Below, piece after piece: positions 54,690 to 62,831 of a DNA stretch of 64,000 bases. Position 1 is the first letter of the stretch; the number at the start of each line of letters is the position of its first letter. The translations under genes and the position numbers were made by a program. The notes beneath the pieces are model-generated. The model made no database searches, was not told the origin of the DNA, and worked only from the letters and a program-made list of their open reading frames with translations. Source of the stretch: Paraburkholderia phenazinium (lineage in GTDB: Bacteria; Pseudomonadota; Gammaproteobacteria; Burkholderiales; Burkholderiaceae); NCBI RefSeq assembly GCF_900100735.1, contig NZ_FNCJ01000013.1, forward strand, positions 186,001 through 250,000. Reading direction: 5' to 3'.

Positions 54690-55792
54690 ACGAGTTTGCC
54701 CATGACCATGTCGAAGTCTGCCTCATCCGAGCAGCCGTCAATAATAGCGTAGCTTACGCGCGACTCCGGTCCTCCGGCAACGGCGAAGTGGCCCGAAATT
54801 AGCACGGTTGGAATCCGGCCTTCGTCTGCGGACCGCCAGCCCTTGCGGATTGAATATTCGTCGGTATCGCCCTTGATGGCCTGCATGCCCTTCTCATGGA
54901 ATTGTTCGCGGCGCAAGTCAGACGCTCGGCCGCGCATACGCTCCTCTTTGATGGAGTTGGTAGTCGTCGCATGCCCGAGGCTATTCACAAAGCCATCCTG
55001 GCGAGCATAGAGCTTCGCTATAAGCGGGAAGAAATTTCGCGGCAGCAGCAACCATTTGTCGTTTCCAAACTTCTCACCGAACAGGCCATTCAGCCGGTTC
55101 GTGTAGAAGTTCCGCGCCTTCGCGAAATCATCCCTTGTCAAGCGACATGAAATGTCAATGTGAATCTCGACTACGCCAATTGCTGGACGGAACACTATCG
55201 AATCGAACGCCTGTACAAATCCGTTGCGAACCCCGATCACCTCGTCATAGCCCTCCAGCGCCGAGCGAGCATGTCCGTCAAGTTCGTTCAAGTCGATGGC
55301 TTCTCGTGTGCGGAACGCGCGCTTGCTACAAACAAAGACTCTTACGGAGCCGTCCTCATGCTCGAGAACATTGCAAAAAACGCCATTAAACGAAGCACGT
55401 CGAATCTTTGATTCGGACAACGGAAGAGGGAATCGCTCAGCGAATTCCGACTGCGGCTCAACCAACGCACCGATGCCGGCTGCGGCGTGCGCAGCTTCCT
55501 CAGGAGAGACGTCGAATACAGAGACGGCTCGAGTCCCTACTAAAAGTGAGTCCAGATAAATTGCTTTGACCTCGTCGCGGCATTCGATAAGCCGTTCGCG
55601 GGACACAGCCATTTCGGAGAATTTCTCGAACAACGGCTGCCAACCCTGAGCAGTCGGCATCTTCATCGCTCTGAGCCTAGAATTTACGATTCGAAAGGAA
55701 TAACATTCTTGACGCAACCGCAGCGCCTCCAGATACTGAATCAATTCCTTCTTCAGTTGCGCCTCAGTCGCACTCTGATCTCTCGCGTTCAT
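54686..55792 (-). CDS. Protein of unknown family, 368 aa (first gene of cargo operon)
   Basis: The protein starts with a helical region (AQLKKELIQYLEALRLRQEC). A mixed alpha/beta domain (residues 140-220) with VRVFVCSKRAFRTREAIDLN and IGVVEIHIDISCRLTRDDFA follows. A C-terminal domain contains many Arg and Lys (SIKEERMRGRASDLRREQFH). No catalytic motif or membrane helix is visible. GAGAGGG lies before the ATG at 55792, so this gene carries the operon's entry site. In a defence module it would be the sensor or DNA-binding part; this is inference. Confidence 0.6.
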   Translation of the reverse strand: MNARDQSATEAQLKKELIQYLEALRLRQECYSFRIVNSRLRAMKMPTAQGWQPLFEKFSEMAVSRERLIECRDEVKAIYLDSLLVGTRAVSVFDVSPEEAAHAAAGIGALVEPQSEFAERFPLPLSESKIRRASFNGVFCNVLEHEDGSVRVFVCSKRAFRTREAIDLNELDGHARSALEGYDEVIGVRNGFVQAFDSIVFRPAIGVVEIHIDISCRLTRDDFAKARNFYTNRLNGLFGEKFGNDKWLLLPRNFFPLIAKLYARQDGFVNSLGHATTTNSIKEERMRGRASDLRREQFHEKGMQAIKGDTDEYSIRKGWRSADEGRIPTVLISGHFAVAGGPESRVSYAIIDGCSDEADFDMVMGKLV

Positions 55793-56025
55793 TGTGACCC
55801 TCTCTCGGTTGTCGTTGTAGTCTGATTAATTTTGCGACAAAGTTACCCTAATGGGCAAAGATGGGAAAGGCCATTTCGTAAAATTTGCGGAAGCCGTGCA
55901 CCTTGGCCAAGATATCCGCACTTGAAGAATCCCACTGACGTCCCAAAGCAGGTCTTTTAGGGGCATCGTTGGGGGCACAATTTCTACGCGAAACCATCAA
56001 AACCTTGTTGTGTATAGATCTGTGA
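55793..56025. other. Operon promoter region and right-end integrase sites
   Basis: No gene is seen in these 233 bases. They are AT-rich near 55830 and should contain the promoter of the cargo operon. They also carry the 15-mer shared with the left end. Confidence 0.5.
55960..55974 (+). promoter_or_regulatory. Candidate arm-type integrase binding site, right end
   Basis: GGGGCATCGTTGGGG is identical to 37989-38003 near the integrase gene. It is 52 bases inside the right attachment site. The same word at both ends of a P4-type element is what arm-type sites should look like. Confidence 0.6.
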
Positions 56026-56043
56026 ATTCTGTCGGGGGACCAA
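56026..56043 (+). other. attR: imperfect copy of the tRNA-Arg 3' end
   Basis: ATTCTGTCGGGGGACCAA repeats the tRNA end ATTCCTGTCGGGGGGACCAA with one C and one G missing. It marks the right border of the element. The two indels mean that precise excision may be impaired. Confidence 0.75.
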
Positions 56044-56437
56044 GAAATCGCCTCTAGGGCTTATCCACAAAGCCTCAGCGGCGCATTTGGCGTAAAAATG
56101 GCGTAACGCCACACGTCAACTGCATCGGCCTCCGCCAATGCCGGGCATGTCAGCCGGACACCCGCCCGCTGCCTTAGCAAATCTGTAGCCCCCAAACACT
56201 CCCAAAGCACCAGTACACAATCAGCAATTCCTAGCTAGCTGGTCACGTGCGTTCGCCAGCAGTCGGCCACAAGCAGCCCTCCGTTGAACTCGGACGAACG
56301 ACTGCTTCGGATCAGACATCAGCCTCCTAATCCAATAGGGCCAAAGAAAATTCCATTCAATCGAAAACCAGCTTTATTGCCATTCCGAACATGGGATTGG
56401 GTCAGACAATTGTCAGCTTAGGACCTTGACGCGGCTA
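56044..56437. other. 394 bases right of the element, no supported gene except a short frame
   Basis: This is old chromosome or relic sequence between attR and dsdA. Apart from the 32-codon frame listed separately I see no RNA gene, repeat or terminator with a T-tract. Confidence 0.45.
56221..56319 (-). CDS. Possible 32-aa small protein
   Basis: ATG at 56319 is preceded by AGGAGG at five bases, an ideal ribosome-binding site, and opens a frame MSDPKQSFVRVQRRAACGRL... ending at TGA 56221. The product is very basic. Nothing else supports it; it could be chance or a small remnant. Confidence 0.3.
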   Translation of the reverse strand: MSDPKQSFVRVQRRAACGRLLANARDQLARNC

Positions 56438-57799
56438 TCAGGCTGCAACCAGTGCCCGCCGCCCCGTCTCGAGATATGCGCTCATCTCCGCTTCCGGCAC
56501 CATGCCGCCGCCCGTTGCCCAGATGATGTGCGTCGCATTGCGCATGGTCGCTTCGTCGAGGTTCAGACGGGCGCGATAACCTTGTTGCTCGTTCGACACG
56601 CGCGCGAAGCCTGGCGCGCCCGCGAGAGCGGACGGCTCCAGCCGGATGTCCTGCGTCTCGGCCATCAGCGCGAGCAGCGCGTACAGTTCTCCGTCATCGA
56701 CGGTGTAATAGCCGTCGATCATCCGCTGCATCGCGCGGCCCACAAAACCGGACGGACGCCCGACCGCGAGGCCATCGGCCGCCGTCACGTTGTCGATGCC
56801 GAAGTCCTGGACCGCAAGCTGTTCGTGCAGCCCGGTCAGCACGCCCATCAACATGCAGGGCGAATGGGTCGGTTCCGCAAACACACAATGCACCGCATCG
56901 CCGAACGCGAGCTTCAACCCGAACGCGACGCCACCAGGGCCGCCGCCGACGCCGCACGGCAGATACACGAAGAGCGGATGCGCTGCATCCACACGCACGT
57001 TCGCCGCATCGAGCTGTTGCTTCAGGCGCTCGCCCGCGACGGCATAGCCGAGGAAGAGCGTCGTCGAGTTTTCATCGTCGACGAAGTGGCACATCGGATC
57101 GTTCGAGGCGAGACCCCGCCCGCTTTCGATCGCTTCGCCATAATCGCCCGCGTACTCCACGACCGTCACGCCATGCGCGCGCAAGCGGTCCTTCTTCCAT
57201 TCGCGCGCATCGGCGGACATATGCACGGTCGTCGAGAAGCCGAGCGTCGCACTCACGATGCCGATCGACATGCCGAGATTGCCCGTCGATCCCACTGCGA
57301 TGCTGTGCTCGCGAAAGAGCGCGCGGCATGCGCCGCTGGCGAGCACACGATAATCGTCGTCTTCCTTGAGCAGGCCGTGACGCATCGCGAGTTGCTCTGC
57401 ATGAAACAGCACTTCATAGATACCGCCGCGCGCCTTGATCGAACCGGATATCGGCAGATGGCTGTCCTGTTTCAGCAGCAAACGCCGGGGTGATTCGACG
57501 TCGTAGCGCTGGCTCAACGCCTGCGCGAACGCGGGCACTTCAGTCAACGGCGACTCGATGATGCCGTCCGCCTCGCGCACATCGGAAAAAGCTTGTGCGA
57601 GCAGCGGCGCGAATCGTTGCAGACGCGCACTCGCATCGGCGATATGCGGCGCATCGAGTGGAATATCGTTGATGGCGTCGGCCAGCGGCGCGACCGACGG
57701 ATTGAACCACTCGACGGGTTGAAGCGCCATGAGCTCACGCAGGAGTGGGAAGTCGTGAAGCCACGTGTCGAGCGGCTTGCCGTAAATGGAATTGATCAT
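56438..57799 (-). CDS. dsdA: D-serine dehydratase (DsdA)
   Basis: The 453-aa PLP-dependent enzyme deaminates D-serine to pyruvate and ammonia in the cytosol. The PLP lysine is in HLPISGSIKARGGIYEV. The phosphate-binding glycine loop is in AVGSTGNLGMSIGI, and FVYLPCGVGGGPGGVAFGLK is strongly conserved with E. coli DsdA. I chose ATG 57799 (MINSIYGK), eight bases after the amidase stop; an ATG at 57829 overlapping the amidase is possible. It is the last gene of a four-gene co-directional cluster. Confidence 0.93.
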   Translation of the reverse strand: MINSIYGKPLDTWLHDFPLLRELMALQPVEWFNPSVAPLADAINDIPLDAPHIADASARLQRFAPLLAQAFSDVREADGIIESPLTEVPAFAQALSQRYDVESPRRLLLKQDSHLPISGSIKARGGIYEVLFHAEQLAMRHGLLKEDDDYRVLASGACRALFREHSIAVGSTGNLGMSIGIVSATLGFSTTVHMSADAREWKKDRLRAHGVTVVEYAGDYGEAIESGRGLASNDPMCHFVDDENSTTLFLGYAVAGERLKQQLDAANVRVDAAHPLFVYLPCGVGGGPGGVAFGLKLAFGDAVHCVFAEPTHSPCMLMGVLTGLHEQLAVQDFGIDNVTAADGLAVGRPSGFVGRAMQRMIDGYYTVDDGELYALLALMAETQDIRLEPSALAGAPGFARVSNEQQGYRARLNLDEATMRNATHIIWATGGGMVPEAEMSAYLETGRRALVAA

Positions 57800-57806
57800 G
57801 TTCGGG

Positions 57807-59336
57807 TCAGACTGCGGAAGCGGACGCATTGGGGAACGACACGGCATCGAGCACCGGCGGATGCGTGACGATGGACTTCAGGTCTACGTCCGATGCGCGC
57901 AGCTTTGCGGCATCGGGAATCGGGCGGCGCGTTTCGTCGGACGACGCGAAGAGCGTTTCGAACGCGAGCGCCGCATCGAGCAGCGGGAGATCGCCACGGA
58001 ACGCGCCGATCATCTGCAGCCCGAACGGCATGCCGCGATGATCGACACCGCACGGCAGCGACAACGCCGGATTCGTCGCGAGCGTCACGACGTACGTTAG
58101 CGACAGCCAGCGATAGTAGTTCTCCAGTTCGACGCCATTCACCGATTTCAGATACGGCTGCGTCCACGGGAACGGCGAGACGGGCGTCGTCGGCGAAAGA
58201 ATCACGTCATAACGGTCGAAAAGCGTCTGGAAGCGGCGGAACAAACGCGTCTGGTCGCCGTGGGCACGCACGCAATCCGCGAGACCGAGGCCGATACCCA
58301 TTTCATAGTTCGCGCGTGGATTCGGGCCGAGTGAATCGGGGTTGGTCTCGTACGCCTTTTGCAGGCCCGCGACGAAGGCCTCCGCGCGCAGTACATCGAA
58401 GCAGCGATGCGCGCCCTGGAAGTCCAATTCGATCGGCTCGCATACGGCCACCTCGCGACACAGAAAGTCGATCTTGCGGCGGAACACGGCGCGGATGTCG
58501 TCGTCCACTTCGCACACGCCGAAATCCTCCGTGTAACCGATGCGCAGTTTCGATATGTCCGTGGGCGTGCGGCCGTCCATCGTCGGATTCATCGCGAACG
58601 GATAGCCGAGCGGATCGCTGCCCGACTGGCCGACCGTCGCCGCGAGTTGCAGCCACGTGTCTTCGACGGTGCGCCCCATCGGCCCAACCACCGCAATCGG
58701 CGTCCAGCCGAGCGGCTTTCGATCGCTCGGCACGAGTCCCGGCGAGGTGCGCAATCCGACCACGCCGCACTTCGCTGCGGGAATGCGCAGCGAGCCGCCG
58801 GTGTCCGAACCGCTGGCAAGCGGCACCATGTCGAGCGCGAGCGCGGCCGCCGAGCCACCCGACGAACCGCCTGCGTTCAGGCGCGGATCGAACGGATTGC
58901 CCGTCGCGCCCCACACGGGATTGAAGCTGTTCGCACCCGCGCCCATTTCAGGCACGTTGGTCTTGCCGACGACGATCGCGCCCGCTGCGCGCAGCCGACG
59001 TACCAGCGTGTTGTCCAGGGTGGGCACGTTCGCGCGATAGAGCGGCGAACCATACGTGGTCAGAAGGCCCTCGGTCTCTTCGAGATCCTTGATGCCGATG
59101 GGCAAGCCGTGCAAGGAACCTGCGGCCTCGCCACGTGCGAGCGCGGCATCGGCAGCGCGGGCTTCGATGCGCGCGCGTTCGAAGCTCGTCGCCGTGATGG
59201 CGTTGACATACGGATTGAGCGTTTCGATTCGCGCGATACAGGCTTCGAGCAATTCGACGGCGGAGATTTCGCGCGCCTGCAATAGCCCGCGCAGCGCGAC
59301 GGCACTATGACGTGTGAGTTCGTGACGGTCGTTCAT
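57807..59336 (-). CDS. Amidase signature family protein
   Basis: The 509-aa enzyme has the Ser-cisSer-Lys triad: Lys in LPIGIKDLEET, the Gly/Ser-rich GGSSGGSAAALAL, and GSDTGGSLRIPA. It hydrolyses a C-N amide bond of unknown substrate. The start is ATG 59336 (MNDRHELT) with AAGGA upstream. Its coupling to dsdA suggests the substrate could be an amide or peptide that releases a D-amino acid; this is inference. Confidence 0.87.
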   Translation of the reverse strand: MNDRHELTRHSAVALRGLLQAREISAVELLEACIARIETLNPYVNAITATSFERARIEARAADAALARGEAAGSLHGLPIGIKDLEETEGLLTTYGSPLYRANVPTLDNTLVRRLRAAGAIVVGKTNVPEMGAGANSFNPVWGATGNPFDPRLNAGGSSGGSAAALALDMVPLASGSDTGGSLRIPAAKCGVVGLRTSPGLVPSDRKPLGWTPIAVVGPMGRTVEDTWLQLAATVGQSGSDPLGYPFAMNPTMDGRTPTDISKLRIGYTEDFGVCEVDDDIRAVFRRKIDFLCREVAVCEPIELDFQGAHRCFDVLRAEAFVAGLQKAYETNPDSLGPNPRANYEMGIGLGLADCVRAHGDQTRLFRRFQTLFDRYDVILSPTTPVSPFPWTQPYLKSVNGVELENYYRWLSLTYVVTLATNPALSLPCGVDHRGMPFGLQMIGAFRGDLPLLDAALAFETLFASSDETRRPIPDAAKLRASDVDLKSIVTHPPVLDAVSFPNASASAV

Positions 59337-59424
59337 CGGAGGTTCCTTAAGCGGCAACGCAAGAGTCCGCTCAATGTAGACGACGAGAAAAACGACCGCC
59401 AGTGATGATTATCGAACGGTCAGT

Positions 59425-60351
59425 TCACTTTTGATCAACGCGCGTAGGCGGCGAAAGTTCGTCGCTCAGACGCTCTATAAACGACTGCTGCAGCAGCGGC
59501 AAGGCGCGCCGCGCGAGGGTATGAATTTCGATGGCGCGCTCGCTTGTGGTGAGTTCCGGCACGGGCAATGCGACGAGTTCTCCGGACGCCAGACGCGGGC
59601 GCACGAAAAGTTCGCCGCTGAACGTAACGGCGTCGCTTGCGAGTGTGAAACCGAGGAGCGTTTCGAGCGTCGCGCTGCTGAGCACGCTCTTGCACGCGAC
59701 GCCTTCACGGCTGCAATAGATATCGATCAGCTTATGCAGTGTCGAATGAACACCCGGCAATGCGAGCGGATACGCCAGCAACTCACGAAACGAGACCTGC
59801 GCAGACTGCGCGAGCGGATGAGACGACGCGACGATCGCGAACACGGGCGAAGGCGCGGAAAACGCGACCTGAATGTCCTTCGCCGGTCCGAAGCTGAACG
59901 TGAGGCCGATATCGCATTCGGCTTCGCGCACGCGCTGCGTGACGCCGGCAGCCGTATCGACGACGACTCCGAACGATGCGGGCGCGACCGTGCGGCGGAA
60001 GTCCGCCATCGCGCGCGGCAGGAAGGTGGCCGCGAATCCTTCCGTGCAGGCGATGCGGATCGTGCGTTCGGATTCGCCGCGAAGCGCGTCGATTTCCAGC
60101 GAAATCTGTTCGGCGTCGAGCTGCGAGCGACGCGCATAGGCGGCGAGCATTTCACCTGCTTTACTTGGCACCATGCCGCGCGATTGCCGCACAAAAAGCG
60201 GCGCGCCGAGTTCGCCTTCTAGCCGCGCGATCTGGCGGCTCACGGCGGATGGCACGACGTTTAGCCGGTTGGCGGCATCGGCGATGGAACCGGTGTTGAC
60301 GACTTCGAGGAAGTAACGGACGGCGGCTTCCTGAAGAATGCGGGCGCTCAT
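59425..60351 (-). CDS. LysR-family transcriptional regulator
   Basis: The 308-aa regulator has an N-terminal winged helix (AAVRYFLEVVNTGSIADAAN, VVPSAVSRQIARLE) and an effector-binding domain. The start is ATG 60351 (MSARILQEA). It lies between the transporter and amidase genes in the same direction, so it probably controls this cluster from within. Confidence 0.88.
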   Translation of the reverse strand: MSARILQEAAVRYFLEVVNTGSIADAANRLNVVPSAVSRQIARLEGELGAPLFVRQSRGMVPSKAGEMLAAYARRSQLDAEQISLEIDALRGESERTIRIACTEGFAATFLPRAMADFRRTVAPASFGVVVDTAAGVTQRVREAECDIGLTFSFGPAKDIQVAFSAPSPVFAIVASSHPLAQSAQVSFRELLAYPLALPGVHSTLHKLIDIYCSREGVACKSVLSSATLETLLGFTLASDAVTFSGELFVRPRLASGELVALPVPELTTSERAIEIHTLARRALPLLQQSFIERLSDELSPPTRVDQK

Positions 60352-60412
60352 GATGGATCGACGGGAGGACGCGAACCCTCCCATCATAGCGCCTGTTTGG
60401 CCGGCAAAGCGA

Positions 60413-61657
60413 TCAGGCCTCCTCGGCGGCGCCAAGGCGTGCATCGGCCTCGGGGGACAGTCGGATCGTCAGACTGGTGATGAACGCGAACGCCGTCGCC
60501 ACGATCAGGAAGCCGAATACCGCGTTGTAGTTGCCCGTGATCGAGACCAGCAGGCCAATGACTGCTGGCGCGACGAATCCCGCGACCTGTCCGCCGAAAT
60601 TGACCATGCCCGCACCCGTGCCAATGAGCTTTTGCGGCAGAAATTTGGCCGGCAGCGCGAAGACACCTGCGAACACGAACGACTTGAAGAAGTAGACAAT
60701 CGACTGATACGCGATCACGCCCGTCACCGTTTCCGCCGTGTACATCTCGTAGAGAAAGAAGCCGGAGATCGCGCAGCAAACGGCCATCAGCCACTTCTCG
60801 CGGCCATCGAACCAGCGCGTGAGAATCCAGCCGCCCAGCGCCGTCGATATGCTCGCCGCTACGAACGGCAGCGGCGTGAGCATGCCGACTGCCTTGAGGT
60901 CGAGATGACGCTCGGTCAGGAGATACGCGGGCATCCACGCATCGAGTCCCTTGTTGACGATGCCCATGCCGAACCATGTGAGCAGAATCTTCCACATGAG
61001 CGGCATCTTGAGGAGCGCGCGCGTTGCCGCGCCGTCGATGCGTGCGGAACGGCCAGCCGAATCGCGTTTCTGATGCGTGTCCTTTACCGCGAACAGATAG
61101 AAGAGCGCGAACATGAGACCCGCGCCGCCTGCGACGACGAACGCATGACGCCAGCCGAGATAGAGGATGAGCGGCGCGATGGCCAGAGGTGCGATGAAGC
61201 TGCCGACATAGTTCGACGACATCAGGAGCGCCGACATCTTCGGGCGATCCGCCCGCGCACACGATTCGGTCACGCCCTTCACTGCGGCGCCGGGATAACC
61301 GCCTTCGCCGAGACCGAAGATGAAGCGGATCGCGATCAGCGAAGCAAGCGACCACGCGACGCCGGTCATCAACGTGAACACGGACCAGAACGCGACCGAC
61401 ACGACGATGACCTTTTTGCTGCCCCAGCGATCCGCGATCCATCCGCCGGGAATCTGCATGGCCGCGTAGCTGATATAGAACGTGCTCATGACGACGCCTA
61501 GCACGGCCGAGCCGACGTGGAACTCCTTCCCGATAGCGACGAGCGACAGCGCGATCGCCGAGCGATCGATGTACGAGATGCAATAGCCGAGGTAGAGCAG
61601 CGCGAATATCGCGAGGCTGGCACGCCTGCTTTTATTGGGGTCGATCATACTGAGCAT
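60413..61657 (-). CDS. MFS transporter, anion:cation symporter (ACS) type
   Basis: The 414-aa protein has 12 predicted transmembrane helices. The loop 2-3 motif is GGWIADRWGSKKVIV and FIFGLGEGGYPGAAVKG lies in helix 4, both typical of ACS organic-anion symporters. It likely imports the acid or amide used by the downstream amidase and D-serine dehydratase. E. coli uses DsdX, an unrelated family, for D-serine. Starts at 61657 and 61648 are both possible. Confidence 0.87.
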   Translation of the reverse strand: MLSMIDPNKSRRASLAIFALLYLGYCISYIDRSAIALSLVAIGKEFHVGSAVLGVVMSTFYISYAAMQIPGGWIADRWGSKKVIVVSVAFWSVFTLMTGVAWSLASLIAIRFIFGLGEGGYPGAAVKGVTESCARADRPKMSALLMSSNYVGSFIAPLAIAPLILYLGWRHAFVVAGGAGLMFALFYLFAVKDTHQKRDSAGRSARIDGAATRALLKMPLMWKILLTWFGMGIVNKGLDAWMPAYLLTERHLDLKAVGMLTPLPFVAASISTALGGWILTRWFDGREKWLMAVCCAISGFFLYEMYTAETVTGVIAYQSIVYFFKSFVFAGVFALPAKFLPQKLIGTGAGMVNFGGQVAGFVAPAVIGLLVSITGNYNAVFGFLIVATAFAFITSLTIRLSPEADARLGAAEEA

Positions 61658-61788
61658 CTGCCGATAGAGAGAAGACCGGGTCCGCGTCGGCTCTGCCGAG
61701 CAGTCCCACCGCGACTAGTCGAATTGATCGTAAGTAGCCACAAAGGGGTCGACAAGTGACATATTCAGATCGCTCCGTTCGCGAAAAC

Positions 61789-62475
61789 TCACCTGAGAAG
61801 CGGGCCGCGAGTGGTCTGGGCGTAGTTTTTCTTTTTAGATAAAAGACACAGGGGCGCGCCGGCGGCCACCTCTGCGTCGGTATCGTCGACGAGCCGACTA
61901 ACGGCGAGCAGTTCGCGTCGTACTCTGACAGACGCCCACAATCTGAACGACGCGCCTAGCCAATTCAGACATCTTGGGCGCCAGCGCGGCATGGGGGACG
62001 CCGGTTGCCCGTTCAACGGCCGGTTCTCGGTCGAAAACCGTCGTTTGGGTTGGCCCCACCGGGCGGCCGAGAAGGGTCGAACGAGAAGGGTCGAATTGGG
62101 ACACTCAAAGTTGCTTTGTCCTTCCAGTACGAAAGCGCCCGTTGTCGCGAACTTGTGCCCCACTGCGCAGACGAAACGATAAGGCGCTGTCCTAACGCGA
62201 TATCGCTTGCTCAAACACTGGGCGCCCACCTGGCGAGCGATGTCGTGTAGGCGAACCAAGGTGTGATCGATCCAGCATCGACGGCATACCAACGGACCGC
62301 GCTCTCCACGCACCAGCCGCATCAGACTCGCCCCGGTCTGAGAAGAAACGTGTTTGTTTCCGCAGCGAAACCGGCACTGATCACGTACACCACACCACTC
62401 GCGGTCCAGCAGTGCGAACCCCGCGCCGGCAAGGTAGTCGCGAATCATTGCGATACGCTCATTACCGGTTCTCAT
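61789..62475 (-). CDS. Zinc-ribbon-type protein, C-terminal part abnormal
   Basis: The first 125 residues hold Cys pairs (CRFRCGNKH, VCRRCWID) and the segment YRFVCAVGHKFATTG, which recur in repeated zinc-ribbon proteins of unknown function. After SNFECP the sequence loses this pattern and becomes Arg/Pro-rich, over DNA with a 14-bp tandem repeat (CGAGAAGGGTCGAA). The C-terminal 100 residues are probably not native, so the gene may be truncated by an insertion or frameshift. It follows the PAAR gene by 41 bases. Confidence 0.45.
   Translation of the reverse strand: MRTGNERIAMIRDYLAGAGFALLDREWCGVRDQCRFRCGNKHVSSQTGASLMRLVRGERGPLVCRRCWIDHTLVRLHDIARQVGAQCLSKRYRVRTAPYRFVCAVGHKFATTGAFVLEGQSNFECPNSTLLVRPFSAARWGQPKRRFSTENRPLNGQPASPMPRWRPRCLNWLGASFRLWASVRVRRELLAVSRLVDDTDAEVAAGAPLCLLSKKKNYAQTTRGPLLR
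62067..62095. repeat. 14-bp direct tandem repeat
   Basis: CGAGAAGGGTCGAA occurs twice without spacing, at the point where the zinc-ribbon reading frame loses its family pattern. Confidence 0.7.
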
Positions 62476-62516
62476 ACAGACTGTGAGTCGTCGTCAATTG
62501 CGTCGAGAATGGAACG

Positions 62517-62804
62517 TCACGCGTCGACCGACATTGTCTGCTGCGAGGCGACAAGTTTCGGCGGTGGATCGCATTTGCAGATGCAAAGGTCGTCGCTCAG
62601 CGCCACGCGTCGCCCGTCCGGCCCCTTCATCGACACGCGGGGCCCATCACACTGGATCTTGCCGGTCGAGTGGCAGGCGGGACACGACACGTCATCGTCT
62701 TCATGTGCGATGTTCCGGTCATTCAGTCCAAGTGTGGTCGAGCGGGCGAGCACCGTACCGTTGGCCGTGGTCTTGTCGCCAGTGAGGATCATGTAGCGTT
62801 TCAT
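62517..62804 (-). CDS. PAAR-domain protein (T6SS spike tip type)
   Basis: The 95-aa protein begins MKRYMILTGDKTTANGTVLA and has the PAAR pattern with VSCPACHSTGKIQCDGPRV and a late DLCICKCDPPPKL, Cys residues that bind zinc at the tip in this subclass. It caps the VgrG spike of a type VI secretion system and helps load effectors. It follows the Sel1 gene by 27 bases. The T6SS core genes are not in the window. Confidence 0.85.
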   Translation of the reverse strand: MKRYMILTGDKTTANGTVLARSTTLGLNDRNIAHEDDDVSCPACHSTGKIQCDGPRVSMKGPDGRRVALSDDLCICKCDPPPKLVASQQTMSVDA

Positions 62805-62831
62805 GGCTGCGGCTCCGTTCCGTCCGGCAGA

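Larger units (their letters stand above)
37859..56043 (+). mobile_element. Integrated prophage-like/satellite-like element in tRNA-Arg
   Basis: The element is bounded by the tRNA 3' end and an imperfect copy of it at 56026-56043, about 18.2 kb away. Content in order: P4-type integrase, several morons, DUF5681 protein, ejection-like and tail-fibre-like proteins, AlpA, SSB, replication genes, second AlpA, a control block with DUF4224 and HTH genes, and a three-gene cargo operon at the far end. I saw no terminase large subunit, portal, capsid or lysis gene. It could be a decayed podovirus-like prophage or a satellite that uses a helper. Confidence 0.85.
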
